Shown: positions 50,558-60,786, counted from the first letter of the stretch. The stretch is DNA of 64,000 bases from Alteromonas sp. BL110 (GCF_003443615.1 NZ_CP031967.1:1984001-2048000), one strand, 5' to 3'. Notes: generated by a model not told the origin, from the letters alone. Made by a program: numbers and translations.

Positions 50558-52121
50558 CCTTTTGTTCGAAGTTTCTTGTAATGTCTTCTAAGCTTCTACC
50601 CTTAGTTTCCGGAAAGAGCTTAGCAACTAAAATGAGGCTGATTAATGCAAAACAGCCGTAAATGGCAAATGTTGTGGCTGCGCCTAAGTTAGCTAGCTCC
50701 CATGGAAAGATAATTTGAACTAGAAAGCTGGTTAAGGAGTTAATCACGCCCACCAAAGAGATAGCCAAACCACGAGTTTGATTAGGAAAAATTTCGGCTA
50801 GCATCGCCCACATCACCGGGCCTAAAGACATAGCGAAAGAGGCTACAAACGCGATAATGCCAAATAGCACTAAGGGCGCGTTCATAGTGATACTGCTGGT
50901 AAGCAATGGCTGTTGGTAAGTATCAAACTCTTCATTTGATAAAACTGTTTTAAGCGCCCGTTTAAACTCTACGTCTGAATAATAGACTTCGTTGGTTAGA
51001 GGCTCTAGTTTACTTGCTACACTGGGCGTTTCTTGTTGGATAGTGCTAACGGCAGTTTGTTGCACTTGGTAAGTGGCTTGTTTAAAACCATAAGTGCAGA
51101 TAGCCATGCTAATTGTAACACCGGTTAAACCCACAATGAGTAGTGGCTTTCTACCCCACTTATCAATAGTCATCATTGCCACAACAGTAAAGGCGACATT
51201 CACTACACCAATCCATACCGCCTGCATAAAGGCGGCGTTGGTACCCACGCCACTTTGTTCAAAAATAGTAGGAGCATAGAAAAAGATAACGTTGATACCG
51301 GTAATTTGCTGCGCAATGGCAATAATAATTCCTACCATTAAAGGAAAGCGCATGGCTTTTGCTTTTAAAAAACCAAGACGCTCGCGTAACGTCCAAGACT
51401 TCTCGTTAAGCGAAGATGCAATATCTTTAACAAGTGCTTGGGCTTGTGTTTTATCGAAAAGGCGGTTTATCACCTGCTCTGCTTCTTCTTGCCTACCTTT
51501 TAGTACCAACCATCGAGGACTACGGGGAATAGTAAATAGCAGGCCAAACCACAGCGCGGCTGGAATGACTTCAAGACCTAACATGTAGCGCCATAGATAA
51601 GTGTCTAAACCCCAATCGGCAACCCAGGCTGCTCCACTGCCGCTAAGCTGCAGCAAGTAGTAGTTAGTGAAATAGGACAGGGCGAAACCAAACACAATGT
51701 TGAGTTGATTCACCGATACCATTTTTCCACGGTTTTGTGGTGAGCTAATCTCCGAAATATACAGTGGGGCAATGATTAGCGAGCAAAATGCTATGCCGCC
51801 AATAAACCGAGCAAGCACTAGCAGTTCGAAATTAGGGGCGAGGGCAGAGCCTATGGATGAAAGTAAATACAAGAAAGCGACAAGAATGAGGGCTTTTCGT
51901 CTGCCGATAGCGTCGCTTATGCCGCCCGCAAAAAGCATGGCAACAAGTGCGCCCAACGTGGGGGAGCTGACTACAAAACCTTGCTGCCAATCACTTAGGT
52001 TCAACTCGGCGTCAATAAAGCCATTGGCTCCGGCTATTACGCTGGCATCAAAGCCAAATATGAACCCACCAAGGGAAACAATAAGCGTGTAGTATAGCGA
52101 GGGAGACAGGGCTTTATTCAT
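50547..52121 (-). CDS. Sugar porter (MFS SP family)
   Basis: 524 residues, 12 TM. SP-family signatures: GFIFGFDASVIAGA in TM1, DAIGRRKALI in loop 2-3, LYISEISSPQNRGKMVSVNQL after TM4, IAQQITGINVIFFYAPTIFE in TM7, and PETKGRSLEDI at the end. A periplasmic insertion of about 70 residues between TM9 and TM10 is larger than usual. It imports a hexose or glucoside by proton symport. It starts one base after the LacI gene stop and is third in the GH1-lacI-porter operon, so glucose or cellobiose is the likely substrate. Confidence 0.92.
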   Translation of the reverse strand: MNKALSPSLYYTLIVSLGGFIFGFDASVIAGANGFIDAELNLSDWQQGFVVSSPTLGALVAMLFAGGISDAIGRRKALILVAFLYLLSSIGSALAPNFELLVLARFIGGIAFCSLIIAPLYISEISSPQNRGKMVSVNQLNIVFGFALSYFTNYYLLQLSGSGAAWVADWGLDTYLWRYMLGLEVIPAALWFGLLFTIPRSPRWLVLKGRQEEAEQVINRLFDKTQAQALVKDIASSLNEKSWTLRERLGFLKAKAMRFPLMVGIIIAIAQQITGINVIFFYAPTIFEQSGVGTNAAFMQAVWIGVVNVAFTVVAMMTIDKWGRKPLLIVGLTGVTISMAICTYGFKQATYQVQQTAVSTIQQETPSVASKLEPLTNEVYYSDVEFKRALKTVLSNEEFDTYQQPLLTSSITMNAPLVLFGIIAFVASFAMSLGPVMWAMLAEIFPNQTRGLAISLVGVINSLTSFLVQIIFPWELANLGAATTFAIYGCFALISLILVAKLFPETKGRSLEDITRNFEQKAMK

Positions 52122-52122
52122 T

Positions 52123-53124
52123 TTACAATTTGCCTAATGTGTCCCTATCGACAACTTCTGGAACAAATAAGTGCTTAATTGGGATAGGACTTTTAATGTC
52201 ATAAACATGTTCAAGTACCCAATAAGCGGCCATTTCTCCCATAGCGTGAATAGGGTTATTGATTGTTGTTAGCTTTGGATAAAGATAGCGCGAAAACAAT
52301 ACGTTATCGAAACCAACAATGGAAAGTTGTGTGGGGATATCGAAACCAGCTTCTCGTGCCGCCGTCATTGCGCCAGAGGCCATTTCATCGTTTGCACACA
52401 CGAGTGCCGTGAAGTCTGGGAAGGTCGATTGAAGGTGATGCATCCCTTCCTGTCCTGTAGACTCATGAAAGTCGCCTTCGAACAAGCTTTTCTTATCAAA
52501 TGTAAGCCCCGCTTCTTCAAGGGCTTTTTTGTGACCAGCAAGACGATCGCTCGCATCTTTTTTAAATAGCGGGCCGCTAATGTACGCGATGTTTTTATGG
52601 CCCGCATCAATGGCCGCTTTTGTTGCCAAGTAGCCACCTTTTACATTGTCTACAACAAAGCAGTTTTGCTCAAGATCGTCTACTTTTCTGTTTATCACGA
52701 CAACTGGGACTTTGCTGTCGACCAGCTTTTTCAAGTATTCGTCAGAAACGGCCTCAGCGTGCAAGATAAGCGCATCACAACGGCGGCTTTTTAAGAACTC
52801 TATGGCTTCGTGTTCACGATTCTCATCTACGTGACCTGCGGTGATAATTACATGCTTACCGTTTTTCTTTAGCACGTGTTCAACCGTGCTCATTAAGTCA
52901 CCAAAGTATGAGCCATGCAGTTCTGAAACAAGTAAACCTACACTGTTGGTGCGGTTTGATGCCAGAGATTGCGCAATGGCGTTGGGCTGATAGCCCAGCG
53001 ATGCCATGGCGTCCTCTACTTTTTTACGCGTGCGTTCGCTTACCTTCGCGTTTCCATTCATAACGCGAGAGACGGTAGCCAGCGATACCCCAGCTGCTTC
53101 TGATACTTGGTAAATTGTTGCCAT
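52123..53124 (-). CDS. LacI-family repressor of the beta-glucoside locus
   Basis: 333 residues. LacI HTH: TIYQVSEAAGVSLATVSRVMNGNAKVSERTR (3-33). Hinge YQPNAIAQSLASNRTNSVG. The periplasmic-binding-like core follows. Two matches to the LacI-type operator TGTAAGCGCTTACA lie in front of the operon. It sits between the GH1 and porter genes. The inducer is probably a glucose disaccharide such as cellobiose or laminaribiose, by neighbourhood. Confidence 0.93.
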   Translation of the reverse strand: MATIYQVSEAAGVSLATVSRVMNGNAKVSERTRKKVEDAMASLGYQPNAIAQSLASNRTNSVGLLVSELHGSYFGDLMSTVEHVLKKNGKHVIITAGHVDENREHEAIEFLKSRRCDALILHAEAVSDEYLKKLVDSKVPVVVINRKVDDLEQNCFVVDNVKGGYLATKAAIDAGHKNIAYISGPLFKKDASDRLAGHKKALEEAGLTFDKKSLFEGDFHESTGQEGMHHLQSTFPDFTALVCANDEMASGAMTAAREAGFDIPTQLSIVGFDNVLFSRYLYPKLTTINNPIHAMGEMAAYWVLEHVYDIKSPIPIKHLFVPEVVDRDTLGKL

Positions 53125-53144
53125 ACGGTTTCTAGTAATTGTCC

Positions 53145-54503
53145 TTATTTAATACCGCTAATGTACCCATTTATACGACTCTTCACCAGTTTTGAATATG
53201 CTAAAGCACTTTGTTTTAAGGTGCGTTTTTGGGTATCGTAGTCAACATAAACAATACCGAAACGTTTTGAATAACCCAGCGCCCACTCAAAATTGTCCAT
53301 CAGGCTCCATGCAAAATACCCGCGAATGTCCACACCATTTTCCATGGCTCGGTTTACAGCATTTAAGTGGGTGTGAAAGTAAGCGGTACGCGTATCATCT
53401 ATGACTTCGTCGTTATTAAGGACATCATCCATTGCCGCGCCGTTTTCTGTAATATAAATGGGCGGTAAGTTGTAGCGCTCATTAAGATCAACGAGCAGTT
53501 CGGTAAATGCGTCAGGGGTAATTTCCCAGCCCATAGCGGTTAGCGCGTTTGTTGCTGGTGGAACTATCTCAAACCAACCATTTCCATCGCTTCGATACAG
53601 GGTGCGGGTGTAGAAATTAATACCCAAATAATCGATAGGCTGAGAAATGATATCCATATCACCTTCGAGTATTTCTGGTTTACTACTATCATCGAGTATG
53701 TCGATAACGTTAGGGTATTTACCCTCTATTATCGGCCTTAAATACCACTGGTTATGATAATCGTCAGCCAACTTAGCAGCGTGTTTATCTTCTTTAGAAT
53801 CAGTTGTTGTATGGCAGTTACTAAAGTTAAGCACAATGCCGTTTTGGCTATTAGGGCAATGGCGGTTGAGTACTTTTAATGCTAACCCATGTGCAAGCAG
53901 CAGGTGATGCGCTGCTTTACGCCCGTTGCCCATGCCTGTTTTGCCGGGCGCATGTATACCGGCTTCATAGCCTAAATAAGCAGAGCAAAATGGCTCGTTT
54001 AACGTGGCGTAAGAATAAACTTTCTCGCCTAACGCTTTCGCTACCGCCTCTGCGTATTCTTCGAACGCATACGCGGTATCGCGGTTTAGCCAGCCGCCAT
54101 TGTCTTCAAGATACTGCGGTAAATCCCAGTGATAAAGCGTAACGAACACTTTCATACCGCGTTTTAGGACTTCATTAACTAAGTTAACGTAAAACTGCAT
54201 ACCTACTTCATTAACGGTACCATCTTGCAACATGACCCGAGGCCAAGAAATAGATAGTCGATAGGCATCTACACCTAAGGCATCAATAAGCGCTACATCT
54301 TCCTTCCAAAGTGCTACGTGATCGCAAGCTACATCACCATTGGTTGCATCGGAAATAGCGCCGCTTTTTTCACAGAAGGTATCCCAAATGCAGTCTAACC
54401 TTCCTTTTCTGTCGCCTTCTATTTGGAAGCTAGATGTTGCTACACCAAACAGAAAGTTTTTAGAAAGCATCATAGAATTGGATGGAAGGTTAATGTCTTT
54501 CAT
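53145..54503 (-). CDS. GH1 beta-glucosidase
   Basis: 452 residues, standard GH1 length. N-terminal FLFGVATSSFQIEG (Gln27 region binds glucose), acid/base Glu170 in YATLNEPFCSA, nucleophile Glu353 in PPIYITENGAA, and C-terminal GYFAWSLMDNFEWALGYSKRFGIVYVDY. No signal peptide, so it is cytoplasmic and hydrolyses imported disaccharides to glucose. First gene of the leftward operon with the LacI regulator and sugar porter. Confidence 0.96.
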   Translation of the reverse strand: MKDINLPSNSMMLSKNFLFGVATSSFQIEGDRKGRLDCIWDTFCEKSGAISDATNGDVACDHVALWKEDVALIDALGVDAYRLSISWPRVMLQDGTVNEVGMQFYVNLVNEVLKRGMKVFVTLYHWDLPQYLEDNGGWLNRDTAYAFEEYAEAVAKALGEKVYSYATLNEPFCSAYLGYEAGIHAPGKTGMGNGRKAAHHLLLAHGLALKVLNRHCPNSQNGIVLNFSNCHTTTDSKEDKHAAKLADDYHNQWYLRPIIEGKYPNVIDILDDSSKPEILEGDMDIISQPIDYLGINFYTRTLYRSDGNGWFEIVPPATNALTAMGWEITPDAFTELLVDLNERYNLPPIYITENGAAMDDVLNNDEVIDDTRTAYFHTHLNAVNRAMENGVDIRGYFAWSLMDNFEWALGYSKRFGIVYVDYDTQKRTLKQSALAYSKLVKSRINGYISGIK

Positions 54504-54616
54504 CGTAGAAATATCCTAGCAATAACAATTTCGTTATATTTACTTTGCTTATTGCGAAGCAAATAACATCATATTTACATTGAATTCGATAACGCTTCAT
54601 GTAATTATCTATTTAA

Positions 54617-54662
54617 TGTAAGCGCTTACAAAATATCGCAGAGTGGTATGTAAGCGCTTTCA
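54617..54662. promoter_or_regulatory. Two LacI-type operators
   Basis: TGTAAGCGCTTACA (54617-54630, perfect palindrome) and TGTAAGCGCTTTCA (54649-54662, one mismatch), centre-to-centre 32 bases (about three helical turns), in the gap between the divergent GH1 and FucP-like genes. The LacI protein encoded at 52123-53124 is the obvious ligand. Confidence 0.85.
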
Positions 54663-54708
54663 AATGTAAATTTATCATTAATTAGAAAAATAGCAACAGA
54701 GGTTACTT

Positions 54709-55971
54709 GTGGACACACCAGTGCAGCCGAATATTTCATCCGCCCAAGAGCAAGCGGCAAACGGTGGCTACCGTTTTGCGCTAATCTCACTTACCACATT
54801 GTTTTTCATGTGGGGGTTTATTACTTGTCTCAACGACATACTAATCCCCTACTTAAAGGGGGCATTTAACCTTACCTTCACACAGGCAATGTTGATTCAA
54901 TTCTGTTTCTTTAGCGCGTACTTCATTGTATCGCTTCCTGCCGGGATGGTTGTGTCACGCATTGGTTATCAAAAAGGTATAGTGCTTGGCTTAGCTATCG
55001 CTTGTGTAGGGTGTTTGCTGTTTTTCCCTGCTGCGTCCAGTCAAATTTATGGTGTCTTTTTGTTAGCGCTCTTTGTGCTGGCTTCAGGCATTACCATACT
55101 TCAAGTATCTGCCAATCCCTTTGTAACGGCGCTTGGCGACCCTAAAACGGCGTCGTCACGGCTTACTATGACTCAAGCGTTTAACGCTTTTGGTACCACT
55201 GTAGCGCCATTCTTTGGCTCTTACCTTATTTATGGCGCCACAGGTGAGCACGGTGGCGGCACGCCGAGCGCCTCAGACGTGCAGGTACCATACTTAATAC
55301 TAGCGGCATCGTTACTGCTACTTGCGCTAATTTTTATGTATCTAAAGCTACCTAAACTCAACCACACAGGCGCAAGTTCAGGTGTATTCAAGGGCGGCGC
55401 ATGGCACCACAAGCACCTTGTATTAGGTGCGGTAGGTATATTTATGTACGTAGGTGCAGAGGTTGCTATAGGCAGTATGCTAGTTAATTACTTGGCAAGC
55501 CCCGCGGTAGGCGGTTTAACCGAAGCGGGCGCCGCAAAACTGCTGGCGTATTACTGGGGGGGAGCTATGGTAGGGCGCTTCATCGGCGCTGTAGTCATGC
55601 AAAAAATCTCTGGTGGTTATGTATTGGCCTTTAATGCCTGTATGGCAATTGGACTTATTTTACTGTCGCTTTCAAGCACAGGTGATTTAGCCCTGTGGAC
55701 TATTCTGGGCGTTGGCTTATTTAACTCAATTATGTTCCCTACCATTTTTAGTCTTGCACTACAGCAACTAGGTAAGGACACACCGCAAGGTTCAGGCATT
55801 TTATGCCTAGCTATTGTGGGCGGCGCTATTGTTCCACTTTTTCAAGGCATGCTGGCTGACTCCATAGGGGTTACGCTTTCATTCCTATTACCCGCTTCGT
55901 GCTATCTTTACATCGCTTATTATGGCCTTGTAGGAAGCCGCGTATCTAAATTTCAAACCACTGAAAAGTAA
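54709..55971 (+). CDS. FucP/GluP-type sugar MFS transporter
   Basis: 420 residues from GTG 54709. The FHS-family opening is clear: [28 protein letters not shown], then [44 protein letters not shown] (about 140-153) is the glucose/galactose porter signature. Twelve TM segments. It imports glucose or related monosaccharide by proton or sodium symport. It lies downstream of the LacI operators and 12 bases before the GH3 gene, forming the rightward half of the locus. Confidence 0.93.
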   Translation: MDTPVQPNISSAQEQAANGGYRFALISLTTLFFMWGFITCLNDILIPYLKGAFNLTFTQAMLIQFCFFSAYFIVSLPAGMVVSRIGYQKGIVLGLAIACVGCLLFFPAASSQIYGVFLLALFVLASGITILQVSANPFVTALGDPKTASSRLTMTQAFNAFGTTVAPFFGSYLIYGATGEHGGGTPSASDVQVPYLILAASLLLLALIFMYLKLPKLNHTGASSGVFKGGAWHHKHLVLGAVGIFMYVGAEVAIGSMLVNYLASPAVGGLTEAGAAKLLAYYWGGAMVGRFIGAVVMQKISGGYVLAFNACMAIGLILLSLSSTGDLALWTILGVGLFNSIMFPTIFSLALQQLGKDTPQGSGILCLAIVGGAIVPLFQGMLADSIGVTLSFLLPASCYLYIAYYGLVGSRVSKFQTTEK

Positions 55972-55983
55972 CGAGGATTAATA

Positions 55984-58536
55984 ATGCGAAAAAGTCTAAT
56001 CGCGAAGGTTGTTGCAGGTGCATTGGTCAGTGTCTTAGTGAGCGCTTGTGCATCCGATGAAGACGCTTCTTCAGTTAACAGTGCCGTAGAAAAAACGAAT
56101 AAAGCCAGTGAGATATGGCCTAAGTTAGATATCGAAGTAAAGTCAGACCCTGCGGTAGAGAAAAAGGTAGATGATATTTTATCTACCATGACGCTTGAGC
56201 AGAAAATTGCGCAAATGATTCAACCTGAAATTCGCAATATCACTGTTGAAGACATGCGTAAGTATGGATTTGGCTCTTACCTCAATGGTGGTGGCGCGTT
56301 CCCGAATAATGACAAGCATGCAACTCCTGAAGATTGGGTGGAACTTGCCGAAAAGCTATACCAAGCTTCCATTGACGACAGCCTAGATGGTTCGACAATC
56401 CCAACGATGTGGGGTACCGATGCTGTTCACGGTCATAACAATGTTATTGGCGCCACTTTATTCCCCCATAACATAGGTTTAGGTGCGGCAAATAACCCTG
56501 ATTTAGTCGAGGAAATTGCTCATATCACAGCGAAAGAAGTGATGGCAACGGGCATTGATTGGGTATTTGCGCCAACAGTTGCGGTTGTACGTGACGACCG
56601 TTGGGGTAGAACCTATGAAAGCTACTCTGAAGATCCGGCTATTGTAAGAGAATATGCCGCTTCGGTGGTTAAAGGTCTTCAAGGCGCGGCTAATAAAGAC
56701 TTCTTAAGCGACCAGCGTGTCATCAGCACAGTAAAACACTTTGTAGGTGACGGTGGTACCGTAGGTGGAGACGACCAAGGTGACAATGTTGCTAGCGAAC
56801 AAGAGTTGTTCGATATACACGCCCAAGGTTATGTAGGCGGACTAACCGCGGGTGCGCAGTCTGTGATGGCGTCGTTTAACAGCTGGAACGGCGACAAACT
56901 TCACGGTCATAAGTATCTATTAAATGATGTACTTAAAGTCCAAATGGGCTTTGACGGCTTCATAGTAGGCGATTGGAACGGTCACGGGCAGGTTCAAGGT
57001 TGTAATAATGAGGACTGCGCGCAAGCTATCAACGCGGGTCTGGATATCTTTATGGTACCTAATGATTGGAAGGTACTGTACGACAATACTCTCGCTCAAG
57101 TAAAAGATGGCACTATCGCGATGACGCGTATCGATGATGCAGTGCGCCGCATTCTTCGTGTGAAAGTACGAGCGGGCCTTTTCGATAAGCCTAGCCCAGC
57201 AAATCGACCACTTTCAGGTAACCGTTCATTAATTGGCAAAGCTGAACATCGTGAAGTAGCAGCGCAAGCGGTACGTGAGTCACTTGTACTGCTGAAAAAC
57301 AAAGATAGAACTCTGCCTCTTTCTGCAAATAACAGCATATTAGTGGCCGGTGATGGGGCCCACAATATTGGCAAGCAGTCCGGTGGCTGGAGTATTACGT
57401 GGCAAGGCACCAATAATACTAATGACGACTTCCCTGGAGGTAGCTCTATATACGACGGTATCAAAGAGCATGTCGAAAACGCAGGTGGTAAGGTTCAGCT
57501 TTCTGTTGAGGGCGATTTTGAAACTAAGCCAGATGTTGCCATTGTCGTGTTCGGTGAAGAACCTTACGCAGAAGGCCACGGCGATAGAGAAACGCTTATC
57601 TATCAGTACGGCAATAAGAAAGACTTAGCGCTACTTGAAAAGCTGAAGTCGCAAGGTATTCCAGTAGTATCTGTATTTATCAGCGGCCGCCCAATGTGGG
57701 TAAATGCTGAGCTCAATGCGTCTGACGCTTTTGTTGCTGCTTGGTTGCCGGGCTCCGAAGGTGCTGCGGTAGCGGATGTGCTGTTTGGTGAGCAAGACTT
57801 TAAAGGAAAGCTATCTTTCTCTTGGCCGTCAGAGCCTCAGCAGATTGTTAACAAAGGCGATGAGAGTTACGAGCCGCTCTTACCTTATGGTTTTGGTTTA
57901 ACTTTTAGCGATGAGAATGTATTAAGCGATACGTTAAACACTGAGATCAAGGTGAGCACTGACAGCAACAAGCCGATGGAAATTCTAAATGGTGCCGTGC
58001 AGTCACCGTGGGTACTATGGCTGTATTCAGGTGATGAAACCCTACCTGTGAACGCAAGCATTCACACCGTTGGTGCGCTGTCCTACCGCACAGTGGATAA
58101 AGTAGTGCAAGAAGATGCACGAAAAGTTACCTTTGATGGTTCTGAATTTGCGGCAATGCGTTTTGCGAGCAAGAGCTTCTTCCGCGAAGATTTAAGCGCA
58201 CAGCTACTTAATGACGGTGCGTTAAGCTTTAACGTTAGCCGTCACTCAGATATTAATGCGCCAGTTACCGTGGGCATGAACTGTGAAGGCGAAGGGGATG
58301 CAGCGGGCAGCTGTTCAACGCAGATTGATATTAGCGAGCAGCTTAAAGCAATGCCTGCTGATACATGGACAAACGTGAGCATTGACCTGCAGTGCTTTGT
58401 TGACGAGGGCATTGACTTCACTGGTCTTGTCGTACCGTTTGAACTAGGCAGCTCAGGTAAGGCGAGTGTGAGTGTGGCAGATATTCAGTTTACGCCAAGT
58501 GCAGCAGAATCAGCGAGTATAAGCTGTCAGAATTAG
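55984..58536 (+). CDS. GH3 beta-glucosidase lipoprotein with C-terminal carbohydrate-binding domain
   Basis: 850 residues. Lipobox LVSAC (Cys18). The GH3 N-domain covers about 55-400 with IPTMWGTDAVHGHNN, WGRTYESYSEDP, and nucleophile Asp330 in GFDGFIVGDWNGHGQV. The GH3 C-domain (about 430-650) has LVLLKNKDRTLPL and EGAAVADVLFGE. A further domain (about 680-850) resembles the ExoP-type galactose-binding-like beta-sandwich. Relatives are exo-1,3/1,4-glucan glucohydrolases. As a lipoprotein it would act in the periplasm or at the outer membrane on oligosaccharides brought in by a TonB receptor. Confidence 0.95.
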   Translation: MRKSLIAKVVAGALVSVLVSACASDEDASSVNSAVEKTNKASEIWPKLDIEVKSDPAVEKKVDDILSTMTLEQKIAQMIQPEIRNITVEDMRKYGFGSYLNGGGAFPNNDKHATPEDWVELAEKLYQASIDDSLDGSTIPTMWGTDAVHGHNNVIGATLFPHNIGLGAANNPDLVEEIAHITAKEVMATGIDWVFAPTVAVVRDDRWGRTYESYSEDPAIVREYAASVVKGLQGAANKDFLSDQRVISTVKHFVGDGGTVGGDDQGDNVASEQELFDIHAQGYVGGLTAGAQSVMASFNSWNGDKLHGHKYLLNDVLKVQMGFDGFIVGDWNGHGQVQGCNNEDCAQAINAGLDIFMVPNDWKVLYDNTLAQVKDGTIAMTRIDDAVRRILRVKVRAGLFDKPSPANRPLSGNRSLIGKAEHREVAAQAVRESLVLLKNKDRTLPLSANNSILVAGDGAHNIGKQSGGWSITWQGTNNTNDDFPGGSSIYDGIKEHVENAGGKVQLSVEGDFETKPDVAIVVFGEEPYAEGHGDRETLIYQYGNKKDLALLEKLKSQGIPVVSVFISGRPMWVNAELNASDAFVAAWLPGSEGAAVADVLFGEQDFKGKLSFSWPSEPQQIVNKGDESYEPLLPYGFGLTFSDENVLSDTLNTEIKVSTDSNKPMEILNGAVQSPWVLWLYSGDETLPVNASIHTVGALSYRTVDKVVQEDARKVTFDGSEFAAMRFASKSFFREDLSAQLLNDGALSFNVSRHSDINAPVTVGMNCEGEGDAAGSCSTQIDISEQLKAMPADTWTNVSIDLQCFVDEGIDFTGLVVPFELGSSGKASVSVADIQFTPSAAESASISCQN

Positions 58537-58553
58537 TGAATGAGTTGTTTGAA

Positions 58554-58592
58554 AACATCGCCAAGATTAGTTAATCAAGGCGATGTTTTTTT
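58554..58592. terminator. Bidirectional intrinsic terminator
   Basis: AACATCGCC / GGCGATGTT stem with an internal TTAGTTAA section and T7 on plus. It serves GH3 and the convergent lipoprotein operon. Confidence 0.88.
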
Positions 58593-58596
58593 ACTA

Positions 58597-59274
58597 TTAT
58601 TTCTGTTTCTCGCTAGGTACAGGTTGCCCGTATTTAGGGGAACGAGGGCCGTACAAAAGACCGTTATAGCTTTCTGCAGAAAGTAGTCGAGTTGACGTCA
58701 TCGCGGCAATTTCGAACCCCTTATCGGTGACGGTTTCAAAAATTTGACTAACAGCAGCTTGCACTAGCATGCCCACTAGTCCGCCACTATTGGCGTTTTG
58801 TTGTTCAGCACTCGATGCTGTAGCCGCACCAGTCCAAAGCGTTTGACCAGTAGCAAGATCGACTAGCGATGCTGTCACACTTACTCTTGTTTCACTAGAA
58901 ATAACGACATAGCTTGTACCATAGTCATCAATCGTCACGTAAAGCGCAGTATCAGCACCAAATATTTCTTTTAATTTTGGTGTTGGAACCGCCTGTATAT
59001 CAGCTGCCTGTGTTAAACCGTTATTGTTAAAAGTCTGGTTAACCATTGCTACAGGAAACACATAGAAACCTGACTCGGCAATTGGTGTCGCAAGCTGCGT
59101 CATTACACTATATGGTGCGATAACTTCGGGTGTATTATTTACTGGAGGTAGAATGATTACCGATTCAGGGTTGACCGCCTTAAAAGCAGTGTAGTCGTGA
59201 GCAGGTGGCATACTAACGCATGCAGAAAGTGACATAATTAAAACCAAGGCACTAAAAATTCTGGTAAACATCAA
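58597..59274 (-). CDS. DUF799 / GNA1162-like lipoprotein
   Basis: 225 residues. Lipobox LSAC (Cys19). Conserved segments SVIILPPVNNTPEVIAPYS, YVTIDDYGTSY and GLVGMLVQAAVSQIFE are those of the GNA1162 family (PF05643). Third gene of the CsgG-DUF4810-DUF799 operon, starting directly at the previous stop. These three lipoproteins recur together in many proteobacteria and are thought to form an envelope complex; the function is unknown. Confidence 0.9.
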   Translation of the reverse strand: MMFTRIFSALVLIMSLSACVSMPPAHDYTAFKAVNPESVIILPPVNNTPEVIAPYSVMTQLATPIAESGFYVFPVAMVNQTFNNNGLTQAADIQAVPTPKLKEIFGADTALYVTIDDYGTSYVVISSETRVSVTASLVDLATGQTLWTGAATASSAEQQNANSGGLVGMLVQAAVSQIFETVTDKGFEIAAMTSTRLLSAESYNGLLYGPRSPKYGQPVPSEKQK

Positions 59275-59619
59275 TTATGCTCCCTTTGCCGAAGTAAGAA
59301 GGAAATCGATGTATTGCGTTGACTCTGGAAATAATTGTTTTTCTGTTTCAAAATGAGCCTCACCTTGTTGGGCATTCCCACTTTCGAAATACAACATTCC
59401 AAGGTGTGCATGTACACCGGGAGCAATGCTTTTCCCGTTCGCCGCTGCGAGCTGAACGGTTTCCTCTAGTACTAATATTTGTTCTTCAAGTGTTGTTTCT
59501 TCACCTTTGAGGTAGCTATATACTGCTGTATTGTATTCACCGTAATAGTAAAGCGGCTCAGTAGTTTTACATCCTACTATGCCTAGCACTAAAGCTGTTG
59601 TTATTATTATTTTTTTCAT
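59275..59619 (-). CDS. DUF4810 lipoprotein
   Basis: 114 residues from ATG 59619 (SD GGAAG 8 bases upstream); an in-frame ATG at 59634 overlaps the CsgG gene further. Lipobox GIVGC (Cys17) and then YYYGEYNTAVYSYLKGE, the DUF4810 signature, followed by a TPR-like helical pair (LGMLYFESGNAQQGEAHFETE). Middle gene of the three-lipoprotein operon. Confidence 0.9.
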   Translation of the reverse strand: MKKIIITTALVLGIVGCKTTEPLYYYGEYNTAVYSYLKGEETTLEEQILVLEETVQLAAANGKSIAPGVHAHLGMLYFESGNAQQGEAHFETEKQLFPESTQYIDFLLTSAKGA

Positions 59620-59621
59620 TT

Positions 59622-60302
59622 TTAAATCTTCCATGCGCCTGACTCGATACCATTAACTAGATTGTTAATCGATTCGCGGATAGCTAAATCAAGAACTTTA
59701 CCGTTTAATGTCGCATCATAGCTAGCTGTGCTACCAAAACCGATAACTTCTCTTTCTGAAAGGCTGTACTCACCAGCACCAGCTACAGAGTAAACTACCT
59801 CAGATGTGGTAACGTCTACTACGTTCAATGTGACTTTCGCGTAAGCAATCTGCGACTTACCTTTACCCAAAATACCAAAAAGCTGTTTGTCTCCAATTGC
59901 TTTGCGTCCAAATTCAGTGACATCACCAGTAATAACAAACTTAGCTCCAGAAATTTTCTGTTCTGTACCAGTTCGTTGGGCTTCTTCAGCTAAAAGGTTC
60001 ATGTTATCTCTATCTAAAACACTGAAGCGATTGGTTTGCTGTAAATGGCTCATTAACGTTGTTTTGGCCTGACTGCCTAAACGATCTTGCCCATTAGAAA
60101 AGATGCCGTTTTGGAAGCTAGAACGGTTTACAAATTGACCGACAACAAGCTTCTTCTTTTCACCCGTAAACTGAGTGTTGTAACTATTTACTTTTGGTGT
60201 CTCGACGACTCGAGATGATGTCGTTGCGCATCCAGAAGTTACGCCGATAATGGCTAGAAGTGATACCGCTGATATTAGTTTTTTATTATTAATCATATTC
60301 AC
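59622..60302 (-). CDS. CsgG/HfaB family lipoprotein
   Basis: 226 residues from GTG 60302 (AAGGAATTAAT upstream); ATG 60296 is an alternative. Lipobox TSGC (Cys25). The CsgG fold shows in KLVVGQFVNRSSFQNG, RLGSQAKTTLMSHLQQTNRFSVLDR and YVITGDVTEFG-like strands (KFVITGDVTEFG). It lacks curli neighbours (CsgA, E and F), so it is the DUF4810-associated form rather than a curlin pore. Stop and the next start overlap, giving a tight operon. Confidence 0.9.
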   Translation of the reverse strand: MNMINNKKLISAVSLLAIIGVTSGCATTSSRVVETPKVNSYNTQFTGEKKKLVVGQFVNRSSFQNGIFSNGQDRLGSQAKTTLMSHLQQTNRFSVLDRDNMNLLAEEAQRTGTEQKISGAKFVITGDVTEFGRKAIGDKQLFGILGKGKSQIAYAKVTLNVVDVTTSEVVYSVAGAGEYSLSEREVIGFGSTASYDATLNGKVLDLAIRESINNLVNGIESGAWKI

Positions 60303-60563
60303 ATTAATTCCTTTATTCTTTGTGAAATAATGAGGAGTGTGTTCCCCACAGGAATTCTATAGCACAAACATGTATCAGTGGAGAACTAAAATTTGGAAAA
60401 TTCTATCGTCATAATTTGTAGAGGAAAAGCTCAAAAGCGCTAGTCTTATTCAGTTTATTTAAAACCATTATTGTTTCGGTTTGAGTGTGTCTTTTTTCGC
60501 AGAGTAATTAATTACTTGTACGGTAGACAAAGTTTACTGACAAACGTAAGGAAGATAATAAAT

Positions 60564-60662
60564 ATGTGGATAGCAAGCGCCATGTATTTAGAGTCAAAGA
60601 TCGAAAGCTCTAAAATATTGGCCCGTTTAGCTTATATCTTTAAACACTTCGGTTTGCTTTAA
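60564..60662 (+). CDS. Possible 32-residue small protein
   Basis: ATG 60564 is preceded by AAGGAAG about 9 bases away and encodes a 32-residue amphipathic, slightly basic peptide (MWIASAMYLESKIESSKILA start). There is no signal peptide and no homology is claimed. The only support is the SD and isolation in a 500-base gap; it may be chance. Confidence 0.25.
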   Translation: MWIASAMYLESKIESSKILARLAYIFKHFGLL

Positions 60663-60761
60663 TCCTCTTTCGTAAATAGACACACACTCTTCCTGCCGAA
60701 CCTTTCAGTTAGTTTAAAAAGTGTCGGCACATGATTGACAATTTTAACGTATGTCACAAAA

Positions 60762-60786
60762 AAAAGGGCCTTAAAAAGGCCCTTAT
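60762..60786 (-). terminator. Intrinsic terminator for the large TonB receptor gene
   Basis: AAGGGCCTT-TTT-AAGGCCCTT on minus, followed by eight T, 20 bases after the receptor stop codon. Confidence 0.92.

Noticed and set aside
59622..60302. Curli secretion pore gene csgG
   Set aside because: No csgA, B, E or F nearby; the DUF4810/DUF799 context defines a different lipoprotein operon.
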